NCBI GenBank assembly: GCA_017442445.1
Contig: JAFRZS010000259.1
Location: forward strand, 1-8,147
Reading direction: 5' to 3'
Source of the DNA: Clostridia bacterium
GTDB lineage: Bacteria; Bacillota; Clostridia; Oscillospirales; Acutalibacteraceae
Length of the DNA: 8,147 nucleotides
Shown here: positions 1 to 4,763 of the stretch, in pieces
Layout of the letters: each line of letters starts with the position of its first letter
Position numbering within the stretch: position 1 is the stretch's first letter
Made by a program: the position numbers and the translations under genes
Notes under the pieces: model-generated
What the model saw: only the letters and a program-made list of their open reading frames with translations
The model's database searches: none
What the model was told of the DNA's origin: nothing

Positions 1-622
1 CCATGTATGCCATGTTCTTTCTGTCACCGAGAGCAACTTCGTTGTTCTTGTCGCCGGTGAGGATTGCGATAATCTTATCAACAGGAACAGATTCACCTGT
101 CAGTGCAGCTTCTTCGATCTTCATACTTGCACATTCAAAGATACGACAGTCAGCGGGAACTGCGTCACCTGCTTCAAGGATAACAACATCACCTACAACG
201 AGGTCTTCGCTTCGTACCTGAACGAGTTTGCCGTCACGCAAAACCTTGGAGGTTGCGGCGGACATTTCCTGCAAAGCTTCAATAGCGGCTTCAGCCTTGC
301 TTTCCTGAATAACACCCAGAACTGTGTTGATAACAACAACTACAAGGATGATAACTGTGTCTGTCGGGAATACGAAGTGGAAAGAACCGTGTTCAAACCA
401 TTCTGTAATTGCAGAGATAAATGCTGCAACGATGAGAATGATAATCATCGGGTCAGAAAGCTGTTCCAAAACTCTCTGGAACATAGTTTTCTTTTTGCCT
501 TCGTCGAGTTTGTTTTTGCCGTTTTCTTCGAGGCGCTTCTGAGCCTCTGCAGATGAAAGACCTTCAACGCTGCTCTTTACAGCTGAAAAGACATTTTCAA
601 TCTGCTCAAGATAGTACTTCAT
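1..622 (-). CDS. P-type cation-transporting ATPase, N-terminal part (likely Mn2+/Ca2+ exporter)
   Basis: This is the N-terminal 207 residues of a P2A-like cation ATPase; the gene continues past the left edge. The start is the ATG at 622-620, preceded by a good AAAGGAAGAG ribosome site. Residues 1-45 match the usual cytoplasmic N-terminal cation-ATPase domain. Hydrophobic segments at about 57-73 and 88-106 are M1 and M2. Residues 107-130 (QESKAEAAIEALQEMSA) and the DGK/VGDVV/LEAGDAVPADCR series are the start of the actuator domain. The TGES dephosphorylation loop is at 175-178. The phosphorylated DKTG Asp and transport-site helices lie outside the window. The gene follows a yybP-ykoY Mn2+ riboswitch. 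In Lactococcus lactis that class controls the P-type ATPase YoaB, linked to Mn2+ tolerance, so Mn2+ export is the best guess. Ca2+ export by a SERCA-like pump is the alternative, since the visible part cannot set ion specificity. Confidence 0.93.
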   Translation of the reverse strand, partial: MKYYLEQIENVFSAVKSSVEGLSSAEAQKRLEENGKNKLDEGKKKTMFQRVLEQLSDPMIIILIVAAFISAITEWFEHGSFHFVFPTDTVIILVVVVINTVLGVIQESKAEAAIEALQEMSAATSKVLRDGKLVQVRSEDLVVGDVVILEAGDAVPADCRIFECASMKIEEAALTGESVPVDKIIAILTGDKNNEVALGDRKNMAYM

Positions 623-647
623 AATACTCTTCCTTTCAAAAAGTTTA

Positions 648-700
648 TAAAAAATATAAAAGACCTTTAACAGTGCCGTCGGAGACTCTGTTAAAGGTCT
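648..700 (-). terminator. Riboswitch-controlled intrinsic terminator
   Basis: Read on the minus strand, AGACCTTTAACAG (700-688 as complement) and its perfect reverse complement (673-661) form a 13-bp stem with a 14-base loop, followed by a U-rich run (660-648). The 5' arm contains CCUUUAA (697-691), which is also the 3' strand of riboswitch P1, so the two helices exclude each other. Inference: when Mn2+ stabilises P1 the terminator cannot form and the ATPase gene is transcribed. When Mn2+ is scarce, transcription stops about 25-40 bases before the ATPase start codon. The hairpin probably also ends most lipoprotein transcripts in low Mn2+. Confidence 0.92.
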
Positions 701-778
701 TGCTTCCCACATGGGTTTATCCACCAGTTATTTAAATAACGGTTGTTGATGGATAAATTACAAGCTACTCCCCTTTAA
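691..778 (-). ncRNA. yybP-ykoY manganese riboswitch aptamer
   Basis: The minus strand carries the two most conserved blocks of the yybP-ykoY class: AAAGGGGAGUAGC (776-764) and AGCAAGACCUUU (704-693). These form the opposed L1 and L3 loops that bind Mn2+ in the known structures. P1 is UUAAAGG (778-772) pairing with CCUUUAA (697-691). Between the blocks there is a long variable hairpin, UUUAUCCAUCA pairing with UGGUGGAUAAA, closed by an AU-rich tip (GUUAU/AUAAC), and then a short CCC/GGG hairpin. It lies just upstream of a P-type ATPase, a standard genetic partner. The 3' side overlaps the terminator described separately. The blocks match my memory of the L. lactis yoaB leader closely. The 5' end begins only about 11 bases after the stop codon of the upstream lipoprotein gene. 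Confidence 0.93.
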
Positions 779-789
779 GTGAGGATATA

Positions 790-1611
790 TTATTTTGCTG
801 TTGTTGTTTCGGGTTCGGGATTGAGATATGAGTAGTCGAAGTTGTAAGTGTAATCTTCTGTCAACTCAAATGTGATTGTCTGATCACCGATTGAAGCGAG
901 GTTATTTACGCCCTTACCTTCTGCAGTAACTGTAACATATTTCTGATAGGAGATTGATTTAACCTGATCTGTTTCCTTATCAATGTTACATACGATCTTA
1001 CCGTCATGATAAACTGTTGAATAATCTTTGAGTTCAAAGTAATTCTTTGCATCTTCAAATTCTGCCATGATAGCATCTTTATCAGCGATGTTGTAGAACT
1101 TACCGTATGTGCCTTCTCCCTTTACAGGATTTTCTTCAGTACCGAGAAGGATAACGATTCTGTATGTTTCCTTATTATGATCAATCCAGAGAATGTTCTG
1201 AACATCTGTTGCTTCAAGCTTACTTACCCATGTTTCGCCGTTAACTGACATGAACTCGTTGAAATCCTGTTCAGCGTTGCCGTGTGCGTAACCCATCTTT
1301 ACCTTGTCGAGTGCTTTGTCTGCAAGTGAAGAAAGGTTAGCCTTCAAAAGCTCATCAGCACATTCAAAGCCTCTGGCTTTTCTTTCAATAACACCTTCAG
1401 CGTTGGGCTTTTCTTCTTTAAGAGCATTTACAACCTTATTGAAATAAGCAATCGCTGTATTGCGTTCACCTGTGATAGGTGTCTTTGTAACAATTACTTT
1501 TTCAGTTGTTGTTTCTGTTTCAAACAAAGGTGTGATTTCACAAGCACAAAGTGATAAAACAGATACAAGTGCCATTAAAATGCTTACGATTTTTAAAATT
1601 CTTGATTTCAT
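790..1611 (-). CDS. Putative lipoprotein of unknown function
   Basis: This is a 273-residue exported protein that I do not recognise. The start is the ATG at 1611-1609, placed 8 bases after an AAAGGGG ribosome site (1626-1620); an in-frame ATG nine codons upstream lies before that site and is rejected. Residues 1-24 look like a lipoprotein signal: MKSRILK, a hydrophobic run, then a lipobox-like LCAC with Cys24 as the likely lipidated residue (Cys at -2 is unusual but tolerable). Thr/Glu-rich linkers lie just after the signal (ETETTTEK) and at the C-terminus (PEPETTTAK). The middle is a mix of an N-terminal helical part (about 45-110) and a later, apparently beta-rich part (about 115-255). No catalytic motif is visible. 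It lies directly upstream of the Mn2+ riboswitch and ATPase on the same strand, so partial co-transcription is possible. It is divergent from the M15 peptidase. Confidence 0.85.
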   Translation of the reverse strand: MKSRILKIVSILMALVSVLSLCACEITPLFETETTTEKVIVTKTPITGERNTAIAYFNKVVNALKEEKPNAEGVIERKARGFECADELLKANLSSLADKALDKVKMGYAHGNAEQDFNEFMSVNGETWVSKLEATDVQNILWIDHNKETYRIVILLGTEENPVKGEGTYGKFYNIADKDAIMAEFEDAKNYFELKDYSTVYHDGKIVCNIDKETDQVKSISYQKYVTVTAEGKGVNNLASIGDQTITFELTEDYTYNFDYSYLNPEPETTTAK

Positions 1612-1619
1612 GACATATA

Positions 1620-1626
1620 CCCCTTT
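1620..1626 (-). promoter_or_regulatory. Ribosome binding site AAAGGGG that sets the lipoprotein start
   Basis: AAAGGGG on the minus strand ends 8 bases before the ATG at 1611. It fixes the start at the MKSR Met rather than the in-frame Met nine codons earlier, whose codons include the site itself. Confidence 0.75.
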
Positions 1627-1652
1627 CGGATAAATCAATTTAATTTAAAGTG

Positions 1653-1681
1653 ATTATATCACAAATTTTCCAACTTGAACA
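1653..1681 (-). promoter_or_regulatory. Extended -10 promoter for the lipoprotein gene
   Basis: On the minus strand a perfect TATAAT (1658-1653) is preceded by TGA, giving an extended -10 (TGnTATAAT). The -35 position, TGTTCA at 1681-1676, is a weak match, which is common for extended -10 promoters. Predicted initiation is about 20 bases before the ribosome site. The inverted repeat GTGAT-TAT-ATCAC (1650-1662) overlaps the -10 and could be a small operator, though 5-bp arms may arise by chance. Confidence 0.6.
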
Positions 1682-1727
1682 GATGTTTTTTGAAATTTTT
1701 TAAAAATTTAATAAATTTACAATATTC

Positions 1728-1757
1728 TTGACACAGCTTATACTATTATAGTAAAAT
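1728..1757 (+). promoter_or_regulatory. Sigma-A-type promoter for the M15 peptidase gene
   Basis: A perfect -35 TTGACA (1728-1733) is followed after 18 bases by TAAAAT (1752-1757), a 5/6 match to the -10. The DNA just upstream (1685-1722) is rich in A and T runs, like an UP element. The predicted leader is about 45 bases up to the GTG start. Confidence 0.7.
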
Positions 1758-1791
1758 AAAAAGCGTGAAAAAATCTGTAACAGTAAATTTG

Positions 1792-1799
1792 AAAAGGGG
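1792..1799 (+). promoter_or_regulatory. Ribosome binding site for the GTG start of the M15 peptidase
   Basis: AAAAGGGG ends 8 bases before GTG at 1808. An overlapping ATG at 1806 is out of frame and hits TGA immediately, so GTG is the only reasonable start. The same AAAGGGG core is used by the divergent lipoprotein gene. Confidence 0.7.
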
Positions 1800-1807
1800 T
1801 TTCGGAT

Positions 1808-2665
1808 GTGAAAAAATGCAGGAAAAGTGATATTGTTGTTATCTTGTGCATTATAATTGCAGTAGCGGTTATTTTCTTTGGTTGTTGGCTGAAATTAGGT
1901 AAAGTTCAAACACAGCCGGTTGATGCAACGGTAAATTCAAGCACAACTGAAACGACGGCAGCTCAGACGACCGCCGAGGAAAAGGTTTCGGAAACTACAA
2001 CTGAAACTACAACTGAAACTACTACAGAAAATACAACGAAAGAAGAGTCAACATATGCTTATGCGTATGCGGGGTTTGATCCTGTGATTACTGATACAAC
2101 AGTACCTTTTAACAGACTTCTTGTAAACCGTGATTATATTTTACCCGAAAATTTTGAATTAAATCTTTCAACTCTGAGCGAAATAGGCTCAGGTGAGAAA
2201 TTGGATTCAAGAGTTGCACCGTATTACATAAAAATGTTCAATGCTGCAAAAGCTGAAGGTATAATACTTACTCCGGTTTCAGGTTACAGAACTTATGACA
2301 GACAGAAAATAAATTTTGAAAACAGAATAGCAGTATATCAGAATCAGGGATATTCCAAAGCGAAGGCAACAGACTTAGCGGCACAGGTTATCTTACCTCC
2401 CGGAACGAGTGAACATAACGCAGGTCTTGCTATGGATATCGTAAGCCTTGAAACATCATTTGAAAACACAGCAGCTTTCAGATGGCTTTGTGAAAATGCG
2501 GCTGATTACGGTTTTATAATGAGATATCCCAAGGATAAAACGGATATAACAAAAATAACCTATGAGCCTTGGCATTGGCGTTTCGTCGGCATTGAAATGG
2601 CAAAAGACATTAAATCGTCCGGAAAAACCCTTGAAGAATACCTCGGTGCATACGAAAGTTTTTAG
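1808..2665 (+). CDS. Membrane-anchored M15B (VanY-like) D-alanyl-D-alanine carboxypeptidase
   Basis: This 285-residue protein is predicted to trim the terminal D-Ala from peptidoglycan stem peptides outside the cell. Residues 1-8 are basic and 9-29 form one hydrophobic helix, a signal anchor (an LTQ-like uncleaved segment is likely). Residues 43-82 are a Thr/Glu/Ser linker containing a fourfold ETTT-type repeat. The VanY domain covers about 100-280. Its marks are SGYRTYDRQ (158-166), PPGTSEHNAGLAMDI (197-211) with zinc ligands His203 and Asp210, and EPWHWRFVG (253-261) with catalytic Glu253 and zinc ligand His256. All key residues are present and the domain length is normal. It has its own promoter and terminator and so appears monocistronic. 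No van resistance gene lies nearby, so a housekeeping wall role fits better than glycopeptide resistance. D,D- versus L,D- or dipeptidase specificity cannot be told from motifs. Confidence 0.92.
   Translation: MKKCRKSDIVVILCIIIAVAVIFFGCWLKLGKVQTQPVDATVNSSTTETTAAQTTAEEKVSETTTETTTETTTENTTKEESTYAYAYAGFDPVITDTTVPFNRLLVNRDYILPENFELNLSTLSEIGSGEKLDSRVAPYYIKMFNAAKAEGIILTPVSGYRTYDRQKINFENRIAVYQNQGYSKAKATDLAAQVILPPGTSEHNAGLAMDIVSLETSFENTAAFRWLCENAADYGFIMRYPKDKTDITKITYEPWHWRFVGIEMAKDIKSSGKTLEEYLGAYESF
1991..2038 (+). repeat. Four 12-bp tandem repeats coding the Glu-Thr linker
   Basis: Four consecutive 12-base units start at 1991, 2003, 2015 and 2027. The first two are identical (GAAACTACAACT) and the last two diverge. 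They encode ETTT-ETTT-ETTT-ENTT in the linker of the M15 peptidase. Because the unit is a multiple of three, copy-number change would lengthen or shorten the linker without a frameshift. Confidence 0.85.
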
Positions 2666-2680
2666 GGATAGGAAAAAAAG

Positions 2681-2774
2681 ATGCAGAACAAGTACTCTGA
2701 GTCCCGAAGGCGTACAAAGGTACGTCGAGTGGCGAAGTTTGCTTGTAGCATAAAACTTAAGTTTATATTTTATG
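2681..2774 (+). other. Possible structured RNA in the 3' region of the M15 peptidase transcript
   Basis: The stretch between the peptidase stop and its terminator is GC-richer than nearby intergenic DNA and can fold as nested helices. These are AUGC/GCAU (2681-2684 with 2748-2751), ACAAG/CUUGU (2688-2692 with 2742-2746), ACUC/GAGU (2694-2697 with 2727-2730) and a CGUAC-AAAG-GUACG hairpin (2711-2724). It is followed by an AT-only inverted repeat, CATAAAA...TTTTATG (2749-2755 with 2768-2774), enclosing the 12-bp palindrome AAACTTAAGTTT (2753-2764). I match it to no known RNA family. It could be a 3'-UTR element, a processed small RNA, or the remains of a lost gene. The helices were found by eye and have no covariation support. 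Confidence 0.3.
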
Positions 2775-2779
2775 ATTTT

Positions 2780-2822
2780 AAAAGGGGTTCTGATAGGTAT
2801 GAACCTATCAAAACCCCTTTTT
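2780..2822. terminator. Bidirectional intrinsic terminator between convergent genes
   Basis: AAAAGGGGTTCTGATAGG (2780-2797) pairs with CCTATCAAAACCCCTTTT (2804-2821) around a 6-base loop, with a single C-A mismatch, giving about 17 base pairs. A T run follows on the plus strand, and the A run at the left gives a T run on the minus strand. It can end both the M15 peptidase transcript and that of the convergent 104-residue protein. Confidence 0.92.
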
Positions 2823-2860
2823 CATTGTTTTATGCGGTATGCGCTTTTTTTACATCCCTA

Positions 2861-3175
2861 TTATTTAACCCTTCTGCCGTCTTTGAAGTTGATCTTCTTG
2901 ATGAAGGGAACATTTGTAAGACCGCCTGATAATGTGTCGCCGTCAAATGTGAGAGAAATCGGAATATCCTTACCTTTAAGAAGGTCGATATTGATGATAC
3001 CTGAAAGAGTATTTCCGTCCTCAACGATGTTTTTGACTGAAAAGTCGGGTGCATCTGCGCCGGGAAGGATTAATTCGAAATCATAATCTCCGCCGTTATC
3101 AGAAATGGTGAGAGTAACATCACCTTTAAAAATCATTGTGTCAATTTTGCAAGTCCATGTGCCTAAACCGATCAT
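2861..3175 (-). CDS. Small conserved-looking hypothetical protein (104 residues)
   Basis: I do not recognise this protein. The start at 3175 is well supported by AAAGGAG followed by a 9-base gap and ATG, and by a near-consensus promoter just upstream. The sequence has no signal peptide and no membrane helix. It alternates short beta-like stretches and turns (GTWTCKID, GDVTLTISDNGG, YDFELILPG, LSGIINIDL, PISLTFDGDTLSG), so it is probably a small cytoplasmic all-beta domain. Paired DGN/DGD turns suggest repeated beta hairpins. The opening GLGTW recalls lipocalin-like beta barrels, but that is only a resemblance. The end of the protein is basic (FKDGRRVK). It is transcribed alone and ends at the shared terminator at 2780-2822. 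It is real on regulatory grounds; its function is unknown. Confidence 0.82.
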   Translation of the reverse strand: MIGLGTWTCKIDTMIFKGDVTLTISDNGGDYDFELILPGADAPDFSVKNIVEDGNTLSGIINIDLLKGKDIPISLTFDGDTLSGGLTNVPFIKKINFKDGRRVK

Positions 3176-3207
3176 AGTAAAAATCTCCTTTTTTAATTTG
3201 TAAAATT

Positions 3208-3236
3208 ATTATAACAGTAAAACCGCTATAGGTCAA
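3208..3236 (-). promoter_or_regulatory. Near-consensus promoter for the 104-residue protein
   Basis: The minus strand reads TTGACC (3236-3231), a 17-base spacer, then TATAAT (3213-3208) preceded by TGT, so it is also an extended -10. This is the best housekeeping promoter in the window. For the divergent PHP phosphatase gene I see only possible -10 boxes in the same stretch (TATTAT at 3207, TATAGG at 3227) and no clear -35, so its promoter must overlap this one or lie elsewhere. Confidence 0.82.
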
Positions 3237-3250
3237 GCAATTTTTTGAAC

Positions 3251-3256
3251 GGAGGG
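3251..3256 (+). promoter_or_regulatory. Ribosome binding site GGAGGG that sets the PHP phosphatase start
   Basis: GGAGGG lies 6 bases before the ATG at 3263. An in-frame TTG at 3245 would place the site inside the coding region and is rejected. The ATG start also puts the family's N-terminal MIDIHCH motif exactly at residue 1. Confidence 0.85.
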
Positions 3257-3262
3257 AAACAG

Positions 3263-4030
3263 ATGATAGATATTCATTGTCACGCGCTCAATTCAATAGA
3301 TGACGGTGCGAGGGATTTATCTGAATCTCTTGAAATGCTGAAACTCGCAAACGAAAATTCAATAAGTGCTATTATATTTACTCCGCATATAAAGTGCGGT
3401 GGGGATATAGATGAGTTTATCAATAAAAGAGATGCTTTGTTTGATGAGCTGAAATCTGCCGCAAAAGACTTTGAGTGTCCGGAATTATATAAAGGTGCAG
3501 AGGTTTATGCCGATGACGACATATTTTATGCGGACATAGAAAGGCTGACGATCAACAATACAAAATATATATTGGTTGAGTTTAATTTCATACAGTTTAT
3601 TCCGCAAAGAATTGAAAAATATTTCAACGAAATAAAATCACTCGGATTAAAACCGATATTCGCTCACCCCGAAAGATATTCTTACTGTCAGAATGATTAT
3701 GAATTTCTGAATTACCTTCGCAGAATGGGAGTGCTTTTTCAGATAAACGCATCGTCACTTGCAGGTATGGGAAGTATGAACGAGTTTCTTCTTGCAAAAG
3801 AACTTATAAACAAACAGATGGCATCGTTTATAGGTTCGGACGGCCATTCACCAAGAGGCCGCACAAATGAGTTGCTCAAAATGGCATCAGCCTTTCCATC
3901 TGATCTTGATGCACAGTATCTTGATTATGTTTTGAACGAAACTCCGCTGTTGTTACTCGGCGATGAAGAAATTCCTGATTCATCAATAGGACAGATTGCA
4001 AAGCAGGGAAACTACAGAAGATTCCACTAG
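3263..4030 (+). CDS. PHP-domain protein-tyrosine phosphatase, CpsB/CapC/YwqE family
   Basis: This 255-residue cytoplasmic metalloenzyme belongs to the bacterial tyrosine phosphatases that dephosphorylate BY-kinases of polysaccharide assembly; well-studied members use Mn2+. The family signature opens the protein: MIDIHCH (1-7) and SIDDGA (11-16). Likely metal ligands are His5, His7, His42 (FTPH), Glu80 (KGAE), Glu106 (LVEF), His135 (AHPERY), Asp193 and His195 (GSDGH). All metal-site motifs are intact and the length is normal for the family. The usual partners (Wzz-like CpsC, BY-kinase CpsD, glycosyltransferases) are not in the window. It is therefore either an orphan or acts on a kinase coded elsewhere; another phosphoester substrate is possible. 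It heads a probable operon with a histidine phosphatase and a sialidase. The last residues (NYRRFH) are basic, and an 88-base leader separates it from the next gene. Confidence 0.88.
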   Translation: MIDIHCHALNSIDDGARDLSESLEMLKLANENSISAIIFTPHIKCGGDIDEFINKRDALFDELKSAAKDFECPELYKGAEVYADDDIFYADIERLTINNTKYILVEFNFIQFIPQRIEKYFNEIKSLGLKPIFAHPERYSYCQNDYEFLNYLRRMGVLFQINASSLAGMGSMNEFLLAKELINKQMASFIGSDGHSPRGRTNELLKMASAFPSDLDAQYLDYVLNETPLLLLGDEEIPDSSIGQIAKQGNYRRFH

Positions 4031-4118
4031 GGTGAGCAGTTAAACCCGAACCCGCCTCAAAGCGGCATATTTAGGAGCTTTTTGCCCCGTTCGTTCTCGC
4101 AAGGCGAGAGGAGGAAAA
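4031..4118 (+). promoter_or_regulatory. Foldable intercistronic leader of the histidine phosphatase gene (candidate cis-regulatory RNA)
   Basis: This 88-base gap is clearly GC-richer than other gaps here and has several competing helices. CGAAC (4047-4051) pairs with GUUCG (4089-4093), enclosing CCGC/GCGG (4052-4055 with 4062-4065). Alternatives are AAAGC/GCUUU (4059-4063 with 4077-4081) and GGCA/UGCC (4064-4067 with 4083-4086). A separate tight hairpin, UCUCGC-AAG-GCGAGA (4095-4109), touches the ribosome site AGGAGG (4109-4114), which lies only 4 bases before the ATG. I see no convincing promoter. I recognise no riboswitch class: it has no B12 box and no preQ1, SAM, THF or c-di-GMP core. Translational control is an inference from the hairpin's position. 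Confidence 0.4.
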
Positions 4119-4763
4119 ATGAAGACGGTAAAATTTATTATCATTCGCCACGGATACAGCAAGGGAAACAAAGAAAAGCGTTTTTCGGGACAGATGGATG
4201 TTGAGCTTGATGAGGTAGGCTACTCACAAGCGGCAGCCACAGCTGAGTATGTTTCAAAAAATTTTCATATAGATGCGATTTATTCCAGCGATTTATCCCG
4301 CGCTTATGAAACCGTAAAACCTATTGCCGAAGCTTTGGGAATGGAAATACATAAGTGCAAAGACTTGCGTGAAGCCGATGTCGGAAATTGGCAGGGAAAA
4401 CTCGTTGAGGAAGTAAAAAAAGAATACCCCGAAAGCTTTGCATTTTATAAAGAGAGTCCGGGGTTTGCAAAGATTGGCGGCGCTGAAAGTTATGCTGATG
4501 TGATAAACCGCGCGAGAAAAGCTATTGAAAAAATAGCTGAAGAAAACGAGGGTAAAACTATCCTTATCGGTACTCATGGCGGTGTGATTCGTTCTTTGAG
4601 AGTTGCATGGGAAGATAACCCGCCTGAAAAAATAAAAGAGATACCGCATGTGCCGAACAGTTCTGTTTCTGTTGCAGAATATAAAAACGGTGTTCTTGAA
4701 TGGCTTAGCATCGGCTATGACAACCACCTTTCAGACAAAACAACCGAAGAGGCGGTGAAATGA
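4119..4763 (+). CDS. Histidine phosphatase superfamily protein (phosphoglycerate mutase/CobC-like)
   Basis: This 214-residue cytoplasmic enzyme uses a phospho-histidine intermediate. Its marks are IIRHGYS (8-14) with nucleophile His11 and phosphate-binding Arg10, SSDLSRA (56-62) with Arg61, LREADVGNWQG (83-93) with proton donor Glu85, and IGTHGGVIRSL (150-160) with the second catalytic His153. All are intact. LRE..VG.WQG is typical of the cofactor-dependent PGM-like phosphatases, annotated variously as phosphoglycerate mutase, alpha-ribazole phosphatase or broad phosphatase. Glycolytic mutase is less likely because the protein is short and lacks the family's longer middle region. No cobalamin genes are nearby, so the CobC role is unsupported. 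The start is the ATG after GAGGAGG. The stop overlaps the sialidase start by ATGA, which suggests translational coupling. The charged tail SDKTTEEAVK looks like a disordered end. Confidence 0.9.
   Translation: MKTVKFIIIRHGYSKGNKEKRFSGQMDVELDEVGYSQAAATAEYVSKNFHIDAIYSSDLSRAYETVKPIAEALGMEIHKCKDLREADVGNWQGKLVEEVKKEYPESFAFYKESPGFAKIGGAESYADVINRARKAIEKIAEENEGKTILIGTHGGVIRSLRVAWEDNPPEKIKEIPHVPNSSVSVAEYKNGVLEWLSIGYDNHLSDKTTEEAVK

Noticed and set aside
859..864. Perfect TTGACA on the minus strand near the end of the lipoprotein gene, as -35 for the riboswitch
   Set aside because: No acceptable -10 follows at 15-19 bases (the 17-base position reads CTTCGA), and the bases are explained by the Leu-Thr codons of the lipoprotein.
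1612..1638. Nine-codon N-terminal extension of the lipoprotein (start at 1638)
   Set aside because: It would contain the AAAGGGG ribosome site and put extra residues before a normal lipoprotein signal peptide.
1991..2038. Short tandem repeats as a CRISPR-like array
   Set aside because: The 12-base units are contiguous with no spacers and encode a protein linker.
2694..2730. Hammerhead-like ribozyme core around CTGAGTCCCGAAGG
   Set aside because: The required CUGAUGA and GAAA core blocks are not both present; only part of the pattern matches.
2681..2929. 82-residue open frame after the M15 peptidase
   Set aside because: It runs through a strong terminator and into the antisense of the 104-residue protein gene; its composition is not protein-like and the ribosome site is poor.
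3245..3262. TTG start six codons upstream for the PHP phosphatase
   Set aside because: The extension overlaps the GGAGGG ribosome site and precedes the conserved MIDIHCH N-terminus.
4031..4118. Cobalamin or other known riboswitch before the histidine phosphatase (as CobC)
   Set aside because: No B12 box or other recognised core is present, the element is too short for the cobalamin class, and no cobalamin genes are nearby.
4293..4727. 144-residue antisense open frame inside the histidine phosphatase gene
   Set aside because: It is a shadow of a gene with intact catalytic motifs; it is Phe-rich with no ribosome site.
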